64,000 nucleotides of DNA from DASUAS01 sp963756895 (GCA_963756895.1 CAVWPI010000016.1:1-64000); one strand, 5' to 3'. Shown: positions 1-9,026, numbered from the stretch's first letter. Notes: a model not told the origin generated them from the letters alone. Translations and numbers: made by a program.

Positions 1-1
1 G

Positions 2-373
2 GTGCTGCCGTCCGATGAAGCGGGTCTCGGTGTCGCCGCGTTCGGCCTCGCCGGCATCGGTTGTTCCGCACTGTTGCCGCTGACCATCAGCTTCGGCCAA
101 GAAGAGCTGATCGTCATGTCGGCGTCGGTTGCCGGCGGGCTGATCGCGTTCTATCAGGTGGGTTACGGCATCGCCGCGTTCGGCGCCGGACCCCTCCAAT
201 CCGCTGGCGTCGACCTCTCCGACCTGTTCGCCGTCGCAGCCGCGTTGGCGGCGGTCATGGGCGTCATCGCGTTCATCGTCGCACGAACTCGAGACACCCC
301 CGCCGCGCTCCATCCACGACCAGCCCCACCTGTCCTTCCCCTCTCGACCCCAATGCCAGGAGCCACGACATGA
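2..373 (+). CDS. MFS transporter, C-terminal part (cut by window edge)
   Basis: The 5' end lies outside the window, so only the last 123 residues are seen. They are strongly hydrophobic, with three to four predicted membrane helices separated by short loops, and end in a polar Pro-rich cytoplasmic tail. The glycine-rich helices (such as LAGIGCSALLPLTISFG) and a helix starting GGLIAFYQVGYG are typical of the last helices of major facilitator superfamily drug or sugar exporters. The stop overlaps the ATG of the following SDR gene by four bases, so the two are probably translationally coupled. The substrate cannot be told from this fragment. Confidence 0.6.
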   Translation: MLPSDEAGLGVAAFGLAGIGCSALLPLTISFGQEELIVMSASVAGGLIAFYQVGYGIAAFGAGPLQSAGVDLSDLFAVAAALAAVMGVIAFIVARTRDTPAALHPRPAPPVLPLSTPMPGATT

Positions 374-1137
374 ACCTCAAAGGAAAGATCGCCATCGTCA
401 CCGGAGGCAACAGCGGCATCGGCAAGGCGATCGCGCTCGCGCTCGCCGAGAACGGAGCCAACATCGTCATCGACTACGTCGCGAACCCCGACGCCACCGA
501 AGCGCTCGAACAACAGATCGTCGCGCTGGGCGACCAGGCCATCGGCGTCGATGCCGACGTCAGCAAGGTCGCCGACCTGCAGCGCCTTGTCGATGCAGCC
601 GTCAAGGAGTTCGGTCGGGTCGACGTGATGGTGAACAACGCAGGCGTGGAGACGCGGACCTCGGTGCTCGACACGACGGAAGAGCAGTACGAGAAGGTCC
701 TCGAGATCAACCTCAAGAGCGCCTTCTTCGGTACGCAGATCGCGGCGAAGCAGATGATCAAGCAGGGCGACGGCGGCCGGATCATCAACATCACGTCGGT
801 CCACGAGGATTGGCCCATGCCCGGCAACACCGCGTATTGCCTCTCGAAAGGCGGCATGCGCATGCTCACGCGCACTGCGGGTGTCGAGCTCGGGCCGCAC
901 GGTATTCAGGTCGTCGGTGTCGGTCCCGGTGCGGTGGAGACGCCGATCAATGTCTCCACGATGAACGACCCGGCGAAGATGAAGACGCTCGACACCGCCA
1001 TCCCGCTCGGCCGGATGGCGAAGTCGGCGGAGATCGGTTCGGTGGTCGCGTTCCTCGCCGGAGATGGCGCCAGTTACCTCACCGCGACCACGATCTTCGC
1101 CGACGGCGGCATCATGCACTCGAGCCCCGGGCTCTAG
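370..1137 (+). CDS. SDR family oxidoreductase (glucose 1-dehydrogenase-like)
   Basis: A 255-residue classical short-chain dehydrogenase, probably NAD(P)-dependent and cytosolic. It has the Rossmann motif TGGNSGIG near residue 12, the NNAG motif near 90, the catalytic Ser in ITSVHEDW and the YxxxK pair in AYCLSKGG, and it ends in the usual FADGG region. Length is normal for the family. The ATG at 370 overlaps the upstream transporter stop, which fixes the start. The best resemblance is to glucose 1-dehydrogenase and 3-oxoacyl-ACP reductase-like SDRs. The substrate is unknown. The next gene, cydA, follows after 16 bases, so it may share the transcript. Confidence 0.85.
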   Translation: MNLKGKIAIVTGGNSGIGKAIALALAENGANIVIDYVANPDATEALEQQIVALGDQAIGVDADVSKVADLQRLVDAAVKEFGRVDVMVNNAGVETRTSVLDTTEEQYEKVLEINLKSAFFGTQIAAKQMIKQGDGGRIINITSVHEDWPMPGNTAYCLSKGGMRMLTRTAGVELGPHGIQVVGVGPGAVETPINVSTMNDPAKMKTLDTAIPLGRMAKSAEIGSVVAFLAGDGASYLTATTIFADGGIMHSSPGL

Positions 1138-1153
1138 GCACCGAGGTCTCGAC

Positions 1154-2476
1154 ATGCTCCACTCGCTCACGACCGTGCTCGCGGTGAACCCAGTCCCGTG
1201 GGCGCGGGCGCAGATGGCGTTCACGCTCGCGGCGCACATCATCCTCGTGCCGCTTGGCGTGTCGTGGGCGGCCATGGCACTGATCGCGAACTACCGGGCG
1301 ATCAAGCACGACGATGCCGACGCGCTGCTGCTCGCACAACGGTGGTCGAAGTACATGGCGGTGACGTTCGCGGTCGGTGCGGTGACCGGGACGGTCCTCA
1401 CGTTCGAGTTCGGCTTGCTCTGGCCGAAGTTCATGGGGCAGTGGGGCGCGGCGTTCGGAGTGCCCTTTGCGCTCGAAGGACTGTTCTTCTTCACCGAGGC
1501 GATCTTCGTCGCCATCTACATCTTCGGCTGGCGGCGCCTGAAGCCGTGGCCGCACTTCTGGACTGGCGTCCCGATCGTCATCGCCGGCATCGGCGGCAGC
1601 ATCTCGATCGTCGCCGCGAACGTGTGGATGAACGAACCATCCGGTTTCACGCTCAACTCGGCCGGCAAGGTGGTCGAGGTCGACGCCCTGGCAGTGATCT
1701 TCAACAAGGCCATGCCGCTCCAGGCACTGCACATGCTCATCGCCGCGTACGTGGTCGGCGGCTTCCTCGTGGCGTCGGTCTACGCAATGGGGATGCTCCG
1801 CGGGCGCCGCGACCGGTACCACCGCCTCGGATTGATCATCGCGTTCAGCGTCGGCGCGGTCGCGATCGTGCTCCAGATGGGCGTGGGCGACTCACTGGCC
1901 CGCTGGGTCTTCAACAACGAGCCGCAGAAGTTCGCCGCCATCGAGCTCGTGCCGAAGACCAAGAGCGACGTGCCCGAGACCTTGCTCGGCAAGCTGAACT
2001 CTGCGGGCACCGCGGTCGAGGGCGGAATCCCGATCCCGGGGTTGGCGTCGATCCTCTCCGATCCGAGTGACGGAACGAGCACCGTCGTCGAGGGTCGGAA
2101 CGCGTTCGCATCCAACGACCAGCCGACAGTCGCCGAAGCGAACGCGGTGCATCTCGCGTGGGACGTCATGGTCGGGCTCGGGACGCTCCTTTCGCTCCTT
2201 GCGGTGTGGTGGGCGTTGTCATGGCTCTTCCGGCGCGACATCCCGAAGACGAAGTGGTTCCTCCGCATCGCCTCGATCGCCGGGGTGCTCGCGATCATCA
2301 CGCTGGAAGCAGGGTGGGTCGTCGCCGAGGTCGGCCGTCAACCGTGGATCGTGCACGGCTACCTACGGGTCAAGGAAGCCGCGACCGCGAACACCGGCGT
2401 GTGGGTCAGCTTCATCGTCATCGTCGTCTGTACGTGGCGGTGGGGGTCACGACCGTGCTCGTCCTCCGGGGGATGA
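1154..2476 (+). CDS. cydA: Cytochrome bd quinol oxidase subunit I, 3' end frameshifted
   Basis: Subunit I of the bd-type terminal oxidase, an integral membrane protein that oxidises quinol and reduces oxygen with haems b558, b595 and d. The N-terminal region with the haem-ligand His in LAAHIILVPLG, the GTVLTFEFGLLWPKFM segment and the EGLFFFTEAIF helix are family hallmarks. The Q-loop is short. Near 2428 the reading frame changes: the last helix (LYVAVGVTTVLVLRGMS) continues in another frame and the read protein ends instead in CTWRWGSRPCSSSGG. A missing C in the GTCGTCTG run would restore it, so a sequencing deletion is likely. A second shift may be needed to reach a stop at 2612 that overlaps cydB. 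Confidence 0.9.
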   Translation: MLHSLTTVLAVNPVPWARAQMAFTLAAHIILVPLGVSWAAMALIANYRAIKHDDADALLLAQRWSKYMAVTFAVGAVTGTVLTFEFGLLWPKFMGQWGAAFGVPFALEGLFFFTEAIFVAIYIFGWRRLKPWPHFWTGVPIVIAGIGGSISIVAANVWMNEPSGFTLNSAGKVVEVDALAVIFNKAMPLQALHMLIAAYVVGGFLVASVYAMGMLRGRRDRYHRLGLIIAFSVGAVAIVLQMGVGDSLARWVFNNEPQKFAAIELVPKTKSDVPETLLGKLNSAGTAVEGGIPIPGLASILSDPSDGTSTVVEGRNAFASNDQPTVAEANAVHLAWDVMVGLGTLLSLLAVWWALSWLFRRDIPKTKWFLRIASIAGVLAIITLEAGWVVAEVGRQPWIVHGYLRVKEAATANTGVWVSFIVIVVCTWRWGSRPCSSSGG

Positions 2477-2608
2477 GCCGCAAGTACCGAGAGCAGGCCC
2501 CCGGTCCCGGCGGCGCCGGCGACGAGACGGACGTGCCGTATGGTCCGAGCACGCCGCCAGCGCCGATGGATCCGGTGAAGGTCTCGGTGCATCGGAAGAG
2601 GTGCGGCG

Positions 2609-3643
2609 ATGACGCTCGCCGACGCGGTCGCGGTCGTTCTGTTCTTCGGCGTCACCGCGTACGCGCTCTTCGGTGGCGCCGACTTCGGCGCCGGGTTCTG
2701 GGATCTCGTCGCCGGCGGGGCAGAACGGGGCGAACGGCCGCGTGCACTCATCGACCACTCGATCGGACCAGTGTGGGAGGCCAACCACGTCTGGCTGATC
2801 TTCTCGCTGGTCGTGCTGTGGACCGCGTTCTCGGAAGCATTCGCGTCGATCACGCTCACCCTCTTCGTGCCGCTGACCTTCGCGGCGCTTGGGATCGTGT
2901 TACGGGGCTCGAGCTTCGCGTTCCGCAAAGCAGTGTTCCGCACGCGTGACCAGCGGAACTTCGGCGCCGCGTTCGCGCTGTCGTCCGTGCTCGTGCCGTA
3001 CTGCATGGGCGCCGTGGCCGGAGCGATCGCGTCGGGGCGGGTGCCCGCAGGTGGAGTCGCCGGTGATCCGTGGTCCAGTTGGATCAACGGAACCTCGATC
3101 GTCGGTGGTCTCCTCGCGATCGCCGTGTGCGCGTATCTCTCCGCCGTCTATCTCACCTGGGACGCGAATCGTGTGGGCGACGGGGCGATGGAGGAGTACT
3201 TCCGACGACGAGCGATCGTTGCGGCCGTCGTCGCTGGCGTGATCGCTTGCGTCGGGATCTTCGTGTTCCGTGACGACTCGACATACCTGTTCCACGGCCT
3301 CACGTCTCGCGCGCTGCCTCTGGTGATCGTGTCGGCGCTGTGCGGCGTCGGTTCGTTGGTCCTCCTCGTTCGGCGTGCTCATCACGTCGCGAGGGTCCTC
3401 TCGGCCGGCGCGGTGGCTGCCGTCGTCGTCGGGTGGGGCGTGGCCCAATGGCCGTACATCCTCCCCACCTCGCTCAAGGTGTCGGCCGCAGCCTCCCCCT
3501 CGGGCACCCTCCAGGCGGTGCTCGTGGTCTTCGTCCTGGCCGTTGTGATCATCCTCCCGGCACTCGTCCTCTTGTATCGGCTCGACCAGAAGGGGCTGCT
3601 CCCGGACGAGGGTGTCGACACGCCCCCGGCTGGTCCTGCTTGA
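2609..3643 (+). CDS. cydB: Cytochrome bd quinol oxidase subunit II
   Basis: A 344-residue membrane protein with about eight to nine helices that pairs with CydA. The N-terminal FGGADFGAGFWDLVAGG motif, the PVWEANHVWLI motif and the helix with SGRVPAG are diagnostic for CydB. Length is normal. The ATG at 2609 lies within the last bases expected for cydA, which implies coupled translation. No cydCD assembly transporter follows. The downstream region is convergent with a HxlR regulator. Confidence 0.93.
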   Translation: MTLADAVAVVLFFGVTAYALFGGADFGAGFWDLVAGGAERGERPRALIDHSIGPVWEANHVWLIFSLVVLWTAFSEAFASITLTLFVPLTFAALGIVLRGSSFAFRKAVFRTRDQRNFGAAFALSSVLVPYCMGAVAGAIASGRVPAGGVAGDPWSSWINGTSIVGGLLAIAVCAYLSAVYLTWDANRVGDGAMEEYFRRRAIVAAVVAGVIACVGIFVFRDDSTYLFHGLTSRALPLVIVSALCGVGSLVLLVRRAHHVARVLSAGAVAAVVVGWGVAQWPYILPTSLKVSAAASPSGTLQAVLVVFVLAVVIILPALVLLYRLDQKGLLPDEGVDTPPAGPA

Positions 3644-3996
3644 AGTCGCCCGTCTTCACGCTCTTCACCGAAGCTGCCGGGTGGACACCTTGCAGGGTTG
3701 AATGCGGATCCGGGAGTACTCGTGGGAGCAGTTGCGCGAAGAGCCCAGCGCACGAGGGAGATGCTCACGCGGCGACTGCAAATCGACCGGTAGCGGGCGC
3801 GGTGGGGTCAGGGTTGAAGTCCCCCCTCCGACACCAAGCGACCCGGCGGCCAGACAGTGGTCGAACTCCGACGCGTACCAGCGCATCGCGCTCGATCGAG
3901 AAGCTGCGGCGGCGACGACTGCGCTCCTGCTGCAGGGACTTCGATGAATGAGCGCCGGTGACGCGACCTGGCCGGGGTTCGGTGCGTGAAGCCAGT
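3644..3996. other. Intergenic region with tRNA-end-like and dispersed repeat remnants
   Basis: A 353-base gap between the convergent cydB and HxlR genes. No convincing gene is seen. It carries two short sequences that recur elsewhere in the window: a GGGAGTACTCGTGGGAG-type element at about 3711-3755 and a tRNA T-arm/acceptor-like string, AAGTCCCCCCTCCGACACCA, at about 3821-3840. Read on the minus strand the latter gives the RRGDFNP peptide typical of antisense tRNA 3' ends. This suggests an old integration or excision scar. Confidence 0.45.
3815..3840 (+). repeat. tRNA 3'-end-like remnant (possible att core)
   Basis: The stretch resembles the T-loop and acceptor 3' strand of a tRNA ending in CCA, but no matching 5' half lies upstream, so it is not a functional tRNA gene. 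Similar cores occur at about 16044-16060 and 20943-20960, the last one overlapping the end of a serine recombinase remnant. Integrases often use tRNA 3' ends as attachment sites. That this is an att relic is inference. Confidence 0.35.
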
Positions 3997-4671
3997 CAGC
4001 GTGGACGGTTGGCGGCGACGACCGGAGCGAGCGGACTGAGCTGGAACACTTGAGACATGCGGCGGGTGAGAGGTCGCGGACCGGAGAACTGGACGCTGTC
4101 CGGAGCGCGTCGCGTCCTTCAGCGGAAGGCGTCCGAGCCACACCTGGAACAACGATGCGAGATCGGAGGTGATCGTGACATCGACTTCGAACCCGGGATC
4201 GGTCAGGCAGACGGAAGGATCACCGGACTCGATCACGATCCAGAACTGCTGCGGGTCGTCGGTGAAACGGATGTGGAGCACTTGGCGTTGACCGGGAAGA
4301 TCGGAGGTGTCGAGGCGCTTGTGCATCCACCACACCAATGTCGCCGGATCGAGCTCGTCGGGCTCCGGGTCTCCGAAGGTCCACCGGGCCCCCCATTCGC
4401 TGAGTGCATCGACGATCGGTTCGAGCTCCCGGCCTGACTCCGTGAGCAGGTACTGGGCCCCGAGACGCTCGATGACGCCCGCGGCTTCGAGCTGGCGCAA
4501 CCGCCTCGTCAAGAGGGCCCGCGAGAGCCCCGGGAGTCCTCTGGCCAGATCGTTGAATCGAGTCGTCCCGGAGAGGAGGTCACGGACGATCAGCAGCGAC
4601 CAACGTTCACCCAGCATGCCGAGCGTCCGTGAGATCGGGCAGTACTGGCCGTAACTCCGTGGGTTCCCCAC
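3997..4671 (-). CDS. HxlR-family transcriptional regulator with SCP2-like C-terminal domain (frameshifted)
   Basis: Winged-helix DNA-binding protein of the HxlR type. The N-terminus YGQYCPISRTLGMLGERWSL, then the LARGLPGLSRALLTRRLRQLE recognition region and EWGARW are diagnostic. A C-terminal sterol-carrier-like ligand domain follows (FEVDVTITSDLASLFQVWLGR). Near 4105 the frame changes: after KDATRSG the expected tail SVQFSGPRPLTRR...FQLSPLAP is found in another frame and stops at 3997. A GTG at 4671 with GAGGTG just upstream is the likely start; a longer ATG start at 4767 is less likely. The target is unknown; the operator-like palindrome at 5032 and the broken transporter next door are candidates. 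Confidence 0.8.
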
Positions 4672-4771
4672 GTCGTCACCTCGAAGGTGGACAGTTCGGA
4701 GAGCGAAACGGAAAGGTTCGGGACCAACACTAGCGGTGGGCCTGAAGGAGTCGGTGGTGAACGTCACGTCT

Positions 4772-5030
4772 CTACGTGAGGTCGTGACGCTCGAAAGCTG
4801 TGATCGAGGCGGTGGCGACGACGACCGTCACGCCCAAGAGGATGGCGAAGGCTCCGAGGGAGCGTCCGACGCCGAGCCGATTGTCTCCGACCGACCAGTA
4901 GAAGAGTGACGCGTATTTCGCCGGTTCCAGCCAGCTCATGAGCGGCGCCATCGAGCTGATGAGGTACGAGGCGGCGGCGATCGCAGACGCCGCTGCGGGG
5001 TTGCCATCACCACCTCCGCCGCCCGTCGGC
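4772..5030 (-). pseudogene. ABC-2 type transporter permease, C-terminal fragment
   Basis: Reading leftward, an open stretch of about 86 codons ends in TAG at 4772. It encodes ASYLISSMAPLMSWLEPAKY, then ASLFYWSVGDNRLGVGRSL and a last helix followed by ITAFERHDLT. This is the typical end of an ABC-2 drug-export permease: periplasmic loop, final helix and a FERRDL-like tail. The rest of the gene is missing, because in-frame stops appear just upstream at about 5069. It is too short to work. It was probably once part of an exporter beside the HxlR regulator. Confidence 0.6.
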
Positions 5031-5031
5031 A

Positions 5032-5048
5032 GGTTCAGAATCTGAACC
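5032..5048. promoter_or_regulatory. Perfect 17-bp palindrome, operator-like
   Basis: GGTTCAGA-A-TCTGAACC is an exact inverted repeat with 8-base arms and a one-base centre. A second imperfect copy (GGTTCGGTTCTGAACTGG) follows directly at 5049-5066. The pair sits about 40 bases upstream of the rightward SDR remnant and next to the leftward permease fragment, as an operator in a divergent promoter would. TetR- or MerR-like regulators bind such sites. No cognate regulator is identified, though the HxlR gene is close. Confidence 0.5.
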
Positions 5049-5105
5049 GGTTCGGTTCTGAACTGGCACTATCTCTCGATCTCAAACCTCCATACCGTCG
5101 CTGAT

Positions 5106-5577
5106 ATGGCTACACCGAGAACGCCGACCAATCCGCTAGTCAAAGGGCCGAAGCTCGATGGAGCGGTTTCCATCGTGGCCGGCGCGACCGGTGGGATAGG
5201 CAGCGTCGTGGCGCTCGCACTCGCCGGACAACGTGGTCGAATCGTCGTCACCGGACGCCGTCTCAACCGACTGGACTGGCTCGCCGAAGCGGTCACCGGA
5301 CGCGGCGGCGAAGCAACGATCGTCGAAGGCGACATCACGTTTGCGACGACTGCCGAGGCCGCCACCGTCCGACGAGGACTGGTTGCGTCATTCCATCGAG
5401 ATCTTCGGCTACCTCATGGCCGGCGAAGTGAAGGGCTTTGCCCTCGCCGAGGAGTCAGCGCCGCGGACTTGGGTTTCAGCCTGAACTTGCAGCACCGTGG
5501 ACGGTGGGTCCTATCTGCCTGGCCTCACCAGACCGGGCAAAGTGGCGCGCGAACTCGCGGCGGCGCTGTTCACGTGA
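5106..5577 (+). pseudogene. SDR oxidoreductase, decayed
   Basis: The ATG at 5106 opens a normal SDR N-terminus: AVSIVAGATGGIGSVVALAL, then VVTGRRLNRLDWL and EGDIT. The similarity stops near residue 85. The typical SDR C-terminus (TVDGGSYLPGL...ELAAALFT) reappears in another frame at 5494-5577. The middle, with the NNAG and YxxxK motifs, is missing. In its place, in a third frame, is an unrelated reading, DEDWLRHSIEIFGYLMAG, ending at about 5483. The gene therefore has an internal replacement or deletion and cannot be functional. Confidence 0.6.
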
Positions 5578-5589
5578 GGAGTTGTCTCG

Positions 5590-6825
5590 ATGGTTGAGCC
5601 GATCACGACGTGGGGTGTCTGGGAAGACTCGACGCGCAACGACCCGTACCCCTTGTTCGAGTCGATGCGAACTCAGAGCCCGGTGCAACTGGTGCGGCTG
5701 GCTGATGGTCATGACGCCTGGCTCGTCCTCGGGTACGACGCAGCCCGCCGGGCCCTCAACGATCCGCGCCTGTCGAAGGACATGGTCGCCGCACTCGACG
5801 ACGATCCCGACGTCGTGGACCCCGGACTCCCAGGCCCGGCGCTCGCTCGGCACATGATGAACCTCGATCCTCCCGACCACACCCGTTTGCGTCGCCTCGT
5901 CGCCCGCGCGTTCGCACCCACGCGAATCGCCGCGCTCGAGGAATCAGTCGAGCGCATCGCGAACGAGTTACTCGATCACCTCGAGGCCGCGGGACCCGAT
6001 GCAGTGGTGGACCTCGTCGCTGGCTTCGCCAACCCACTCCCGTTCCGGGTGATCTGCACATTGCTCGGCGTGCCCGAAGAGGACCGCGTTCCGCTACGCC
6101 AGGCGTTCCGAACCCTGCTCCAACCTTGGAGTGGCTCACCCCCGCCCGAGGCGGTCGCCGCATCGGACACGATCGTCGCATCCTTGGAACACCTCGTCGC
6201 AACCCACCGGGAGCACGACCACGACGACCTCGTCGGTGTGCTGGTGACCGCAACCGACGACGACGAGCGCCTGACCGAACAGGAGTTGCTCGGCAGCTTG
6301 TTCCAACTCATCGTCGCCGGCCACGACACCACCGCCAGCCTGATCGGCAACGGAGTCGTCGACCTCCTCGACCACCCCGACCAGCTACACCTCCTGCAAG
6401 ACAACCCAGGACTGATGCCGGCAGCGATCGAGGAACTCATCCGCTTCTCGGCACCAGCTCCCCATGCCACCTTCAGGGTCACGACCGAACCCGTCGAACT
6501 CGCAGGCGTGACGATCCCCGCACGCGAACAGGTCCTCGTCTGCCTCGGCGCGGCGAACCACGACCCCGGCATCAACCACGACGCCGCCACGCTCGACATC
6601 ACCCGGGAACCACGTCCCCACCTCGCGTTCGGATTCGGCGTCCACTTCTGCCTCGGTGCACCGTTGGCACGGCTCGAAGCACGCATCGCCTTCGCCGCGT
6701 TGCTCGCCCACTTCCCTCGTTTGGCGATTGCCGTTCCCCGAAGCGACCTGCGTTGGACGCACGGCGACGGACTCGTCCTGCGCGGTCTCGACCAACTCCC
6801 CGTCCGCCTCGGCCAGCCAGCCTGA
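5590..6825 (+). CDS. Cytochrome P450 monooxygenase
   Basis: A 411-residue soluble bacterial P450, normal length. Landmarks in order: DPPDHTRLRRLVARAF (C-helix region), the I-helix oxygen-activation motif AGHDTT near residue 245, the K-helix ExxR in EELIRFS, and the haem-binding loop FGFGVHFCLGAPLAR with the Cys thiolate ligand near 358. It resembles the CYP107-like macrolide and steroid hydroxylases of actinobacteria. It needs a ferredoxin and reductase, neither of which is nearby. The upstream wrecked SDR may once have been its partner. The substrate cannot be inferred. Confidence 0.93.
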   Translation: MVEPITTWGVWEDSTRNDPYPLFESMRTQSPVQLVRLADGHDAWLVLGYDAARRALNDPRLSKDMVAALDDDPDVVDPGLPGPALARHMMNLDPPDHTRLRRLVARAFAPTRIAALEESVERIANELLDHLEAAGPDAVVDLVAGFANPLPFRVICTLLGVPEEDRVPLRQAFRTLLQPWSGSPPPEAVAASDTIVASLEHLVATHREHDHDDLVGVLVTATDDDERLTEQELLGSLFQLIVAGHDTTASLIGNGVVDLLDHPDQLHLLQDNPGLMPAAIEELIRFSAPAPHATFRVTTEPVELAGVTIPAREQVLVCLGAANHDPGINHDAATLDITREPRPHLAFGFGVHFCLGAPLARLEARIAFAALLAHFPRLAIAVPRSDLRWTHGDGLVLRGLDQLPVRLGQPA

Positions 6826-6911
6826 ACCTTGCGCCATCCACAGACGGATCACGAAACTCGAACCTGGCGGCGCCCCATCCCCACCGGGCACAAGAAATGT
6901 CAACCGACCGT

Positions 6912-7045
6912 GCGGCAGTCCCGTCTGTCATCGGTGCATCCGCGTCGCGGCGAGCCAACCAGCGATACGCGGTGCGTTCCGCACAGCCAGCTGCTTCGGC
7001 AGCTTCAGCGACGGTCCAGCCCTCGTCTCGGACACGGACACACAA
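6912..7045 (-). mobile_element. IS481-type transposase, N-terminal HTH fragment
   Basis: Reading leftward, CVRVRDEGWTVAEAAEAAGC is followed by AERTAYRWLARRDADAPM. This matches the N-terminal helix-turn-helix of IS481-family transposases (valley form: RVxxEGWSVxEAAxAxGVSxRTAYKWLxRW). Similarity ends after about 45 residues and there is no DDE catalytic domain or visible terminal inverted repeat, so only an insertion-sequence scar remains. It lies just downstream of the P450. Confidence 0.6.
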
Positions 7046-7290
7046 CAGATCTGAGGAACCCTCGGCAGATGGCGACGTCCATCGGGTGGGTGGTCCAGCT
7101 CAGCCGGTTCGAGGCACCTGGGCGCGGGCCCCCTGGAGGCGTCCGGTTCTCTCGCTCATTGCATTCGCCCGCGACGGCGACGATTGCGCGTTTGCCGTGG
7201 AGTCGCGCGCGGTAGTCAGGCGTACGCAGTCAACGTCCGCTCGCCGACGCGCTGACGGAACGCTGCCGGCCCAACATGGAAGGGGAGTCC

Positions 7291-7386
7291 ATGGGCGCTG
7301 CAGTCGCTCTCGTGTCTCTCATGCTTCTCGCAGTACTCGTCGGGATGGTGGCCGTGTCCGCGGGGCTGGTTGCTCAGCTCGTCTGA
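7291..7386 (+). CDS. Small membrane protein (31 aa)
   Basis: A short ORF, MGAAVALVSLMLLAVLVGMV followed by AVSAGLVAQLV, which is one continuous hydrophobic helix. AAGGGGAG eight bases upstream is a good ribosome binding site. It precedes the hypothetical protein at 7463. No family is recognised. Several other tiny membrane proteins occur in this window (9027, 9621, 11929), which supports a real gene, but proof would need expression data. Confidence 0.45.
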   Translation: MGAAVALVSLMLLAVLVGMVAVSAGLVAQLV

Positions 7387-7462
7387 CCACCTTCCGTCAA
7401 GCGCATATCACGCCGCGGCGAGCGAATCGCCGATCGATCCGGAGTGAAGAAGGGAGGAGACC

Positions 7463-7831
7463 ATGGCGGACGAAGTCGGCATCGACGATTCGAAGATTGG
7501 CCAGTCGCCGCCGTGGATCGGACGGAACGGGGCTGAAGGACAACACGAGGTCTCCGAGATGAAGACCGCGCCGTACGAGGGACGCGCGCGACTCGGCCAC
7601 GACCAGGCGACCGAGGTGATCGTTCGCATCCCAGATGTCGAGGACCCCAACTGGATGGCGGTGATCATCGACATCGCGGACATCGCGGCGAAGGTGGGTG
7701 AAGTGCGCGTGGCGCTGCTCGATGGCGAGCGCTACGAGGGATGGTGCGGCACAGCCGTCGTCTCGAAGGGTGGAGACAACCGAATTCGCCTCATGGGTCA
7801 CGAGCCATTGGCGCCCCCCTCAGGCGAGTGA
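7463..7831 (+). CDS. Hypothetical protein (122 aa)
   Basis: A soluble, acidic protein with no signal peptide or membrane segment. The ATG is preceded by a strong GAAGGGAGGAGA site. After a polar N-terminal 45 residues a compact segment follows: TEVIVRIPDVEDPNWMAVII and VRVALLDGERYEGWCGTAVV, with beta-strand-like alternation ending in NRIRLMGHEPLAP. I do not recognise the family. A small beta-barrel is a guess. Confidence 0.55.
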   Translation: MADEVGIDDSKIGQSPPWIGRNGAEGQHEVSEMKTAPYEGRARLGHDQATEVIVRIPDVEDPNWMAVIIDIADIAAKVGEVRVALLDGERYEGWCGTAVVSKGGDNRIRLMGHEPLAPPSGE

Positions 7832-8342
7832 AGGCTGCACCTTCCTGCGAACTCGATGCGGTGGTCGCCGATCCCGGGCCGAGCTCAGGTCTTGCTCCTC
7901 TCGGTAACAGTCCGGGCGAAAGGCGATGGGGTGCCAGCCATGCTTGCTGGACCACCGTCGGAGGTGCGTTCGATCTCGTCGTTCCTCCTCGACGTGCACA
8001 CCTCGATGACGCAGAGGTGGTCGACGTTGGCGCTGGACATGCCGGTCTGTTCACGTCGCGCGTGGCAGGCGGACAGGTCTGCATGGCGCTCTTGTATGCC
8101 GAGGAAATCCGGGCGGCCGTGTCCCGCTGACCGGCACAGCAGACCTTCCGTCGCGATGAAAAGCCACTGAGATGGTCGGGGTTCAATCAAAGTCGCCGGC
8201 GGCGCCAGAGGGTGTGGGAGCCATCGAGCCCCGAGCTCGCATTGTGCTGACTGATAGGGCGCGACAACAGGGCGACGCTTGGCAAAGAGTTCCGCGGGGT
8301 AGTGCTGCCCCGGCAGGCGATCCTGATGAAGCGGAGGCGGGC
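7832..8342. other. Region without assignable gene
   Basis: About 510 bases with open frames on both strands but no recognisable protein, good start or ribosome site. One rightward frame ends GHAGLFTSRVAGGQVCMALL...RAAVSR at 8130 and looks somewhat protein-like, but it lacks a start near it. It may be gene remnants. Confidence 0.3.
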
Positions 8343-8996
8343 ATGAAACGACTAGTGCTTCTCACCATTGGCTTGATCGGAGTGTTGGCGATGCCTGCCG
8401 GCGCGTTGACCTTTGACGAAACGGCCGGCACGTACGGGCCACCTGGCAGCCAACTTGTACTCGGCAGTGAAGCGGTGCCCGCCGCGGACGTCGGTTTGCG
8501 CTGCGACGTCGTGGTCGACATAGCCAACAACGAATCGACTCGGCCCGGTTCAGACGTCACCGTGAACACCGGCGATGACTCACGCCGGTTCCCGGACACC
8601 GAAGCCACGCCCGGTGATGCCGGTCCGGTGACGATCCAGATGGTCATGGGCGAGACCGTGACCGCGACATTGACCTTCGGCCCCGACAAGGAGTTCGACG
8701 GCCGCGGTTTCGACAATGCCGCGTTCTCCGGTGCCGGGAGCGTGACGATCGGTGCGTGCGAGACGCCACAAGCCATCGTCGTGTCTCCCGACGTTGTGGC
8801 CGTGTCTCCTGCTACTGCAGTGCGTGCGACGACGGCAGCATCACCGGTTGTCGCGCGCCCGCGTTCACGGGCTGATCGCACCGCGCCGCGATGCGACCTT
8901 CGTGCGCATCGCGGAAGGAGTGGTCGGGTAACCCGTACAGATGGCGAAGGAGCGGGGCGACTACCACAGGCCGCATGCATCCACCGACTGAGCTAG
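8343..8996 (+). CDS. Secreted hypothetical protein (possible frameshift near C-terminus)
   Basis: ATG at 8343 starts a clear signal peptide (MKRLVLLTIGLIGVLAMPAG, cleavage near AGA-L). The mature part has a beta-rich domain with VGLRCDVVVDIANNESTRPG, TVTATLTFGPDKE and a last Cys in VTIGACET, so two Cys that could form a disulfide. After a Val/Ala/Thr-rich linker the frame becomes Arg-rich and looks non-coding. Another frame gives APAFTG followed by a stop at 8876, reminiscent of the LPxTG/FTG tails of actinobacterial surface proteins. The true end is therefore probably about 8876. Function unknown. Confidence 0.6.
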   Translation: MKRLVLLTIGLIGVLAMPAGALTFDETAGTYGPPGSQLVLGSEAVPAADVGLRCDVVVDIANNESTRPGSDVTVNTGDDSRRFPDTEATPGDAGPVTIQMVMGETVTATLTFGPDKEFDGRGFDNAAFSGAGSVTIGACETPQAIVVSPDVVAVSPATAVRATTAASPVVARPRSRADRTAPRCDLRAHRGRSGRVTRTDGEGAGRLPQAACIHRLS

Positions 8997-9026
8997 GACA
9001 ACCGCTCGACGAGTTAGGAGAATGAC

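Noticed and set aside
3765..3841. A tRNA gene ending at 3840
   Set aside because: The 3' end looks like a T-arm and acceptor with CCA, but no matching 5' acceptor strand, D-arm or anticodon stem can be placed upstream.
7885..8190. A 101-codon leftward frame as a gene
   Set aside because: No ribosome site, no recognisable motif, and competing open frames of equal length on the other strand.
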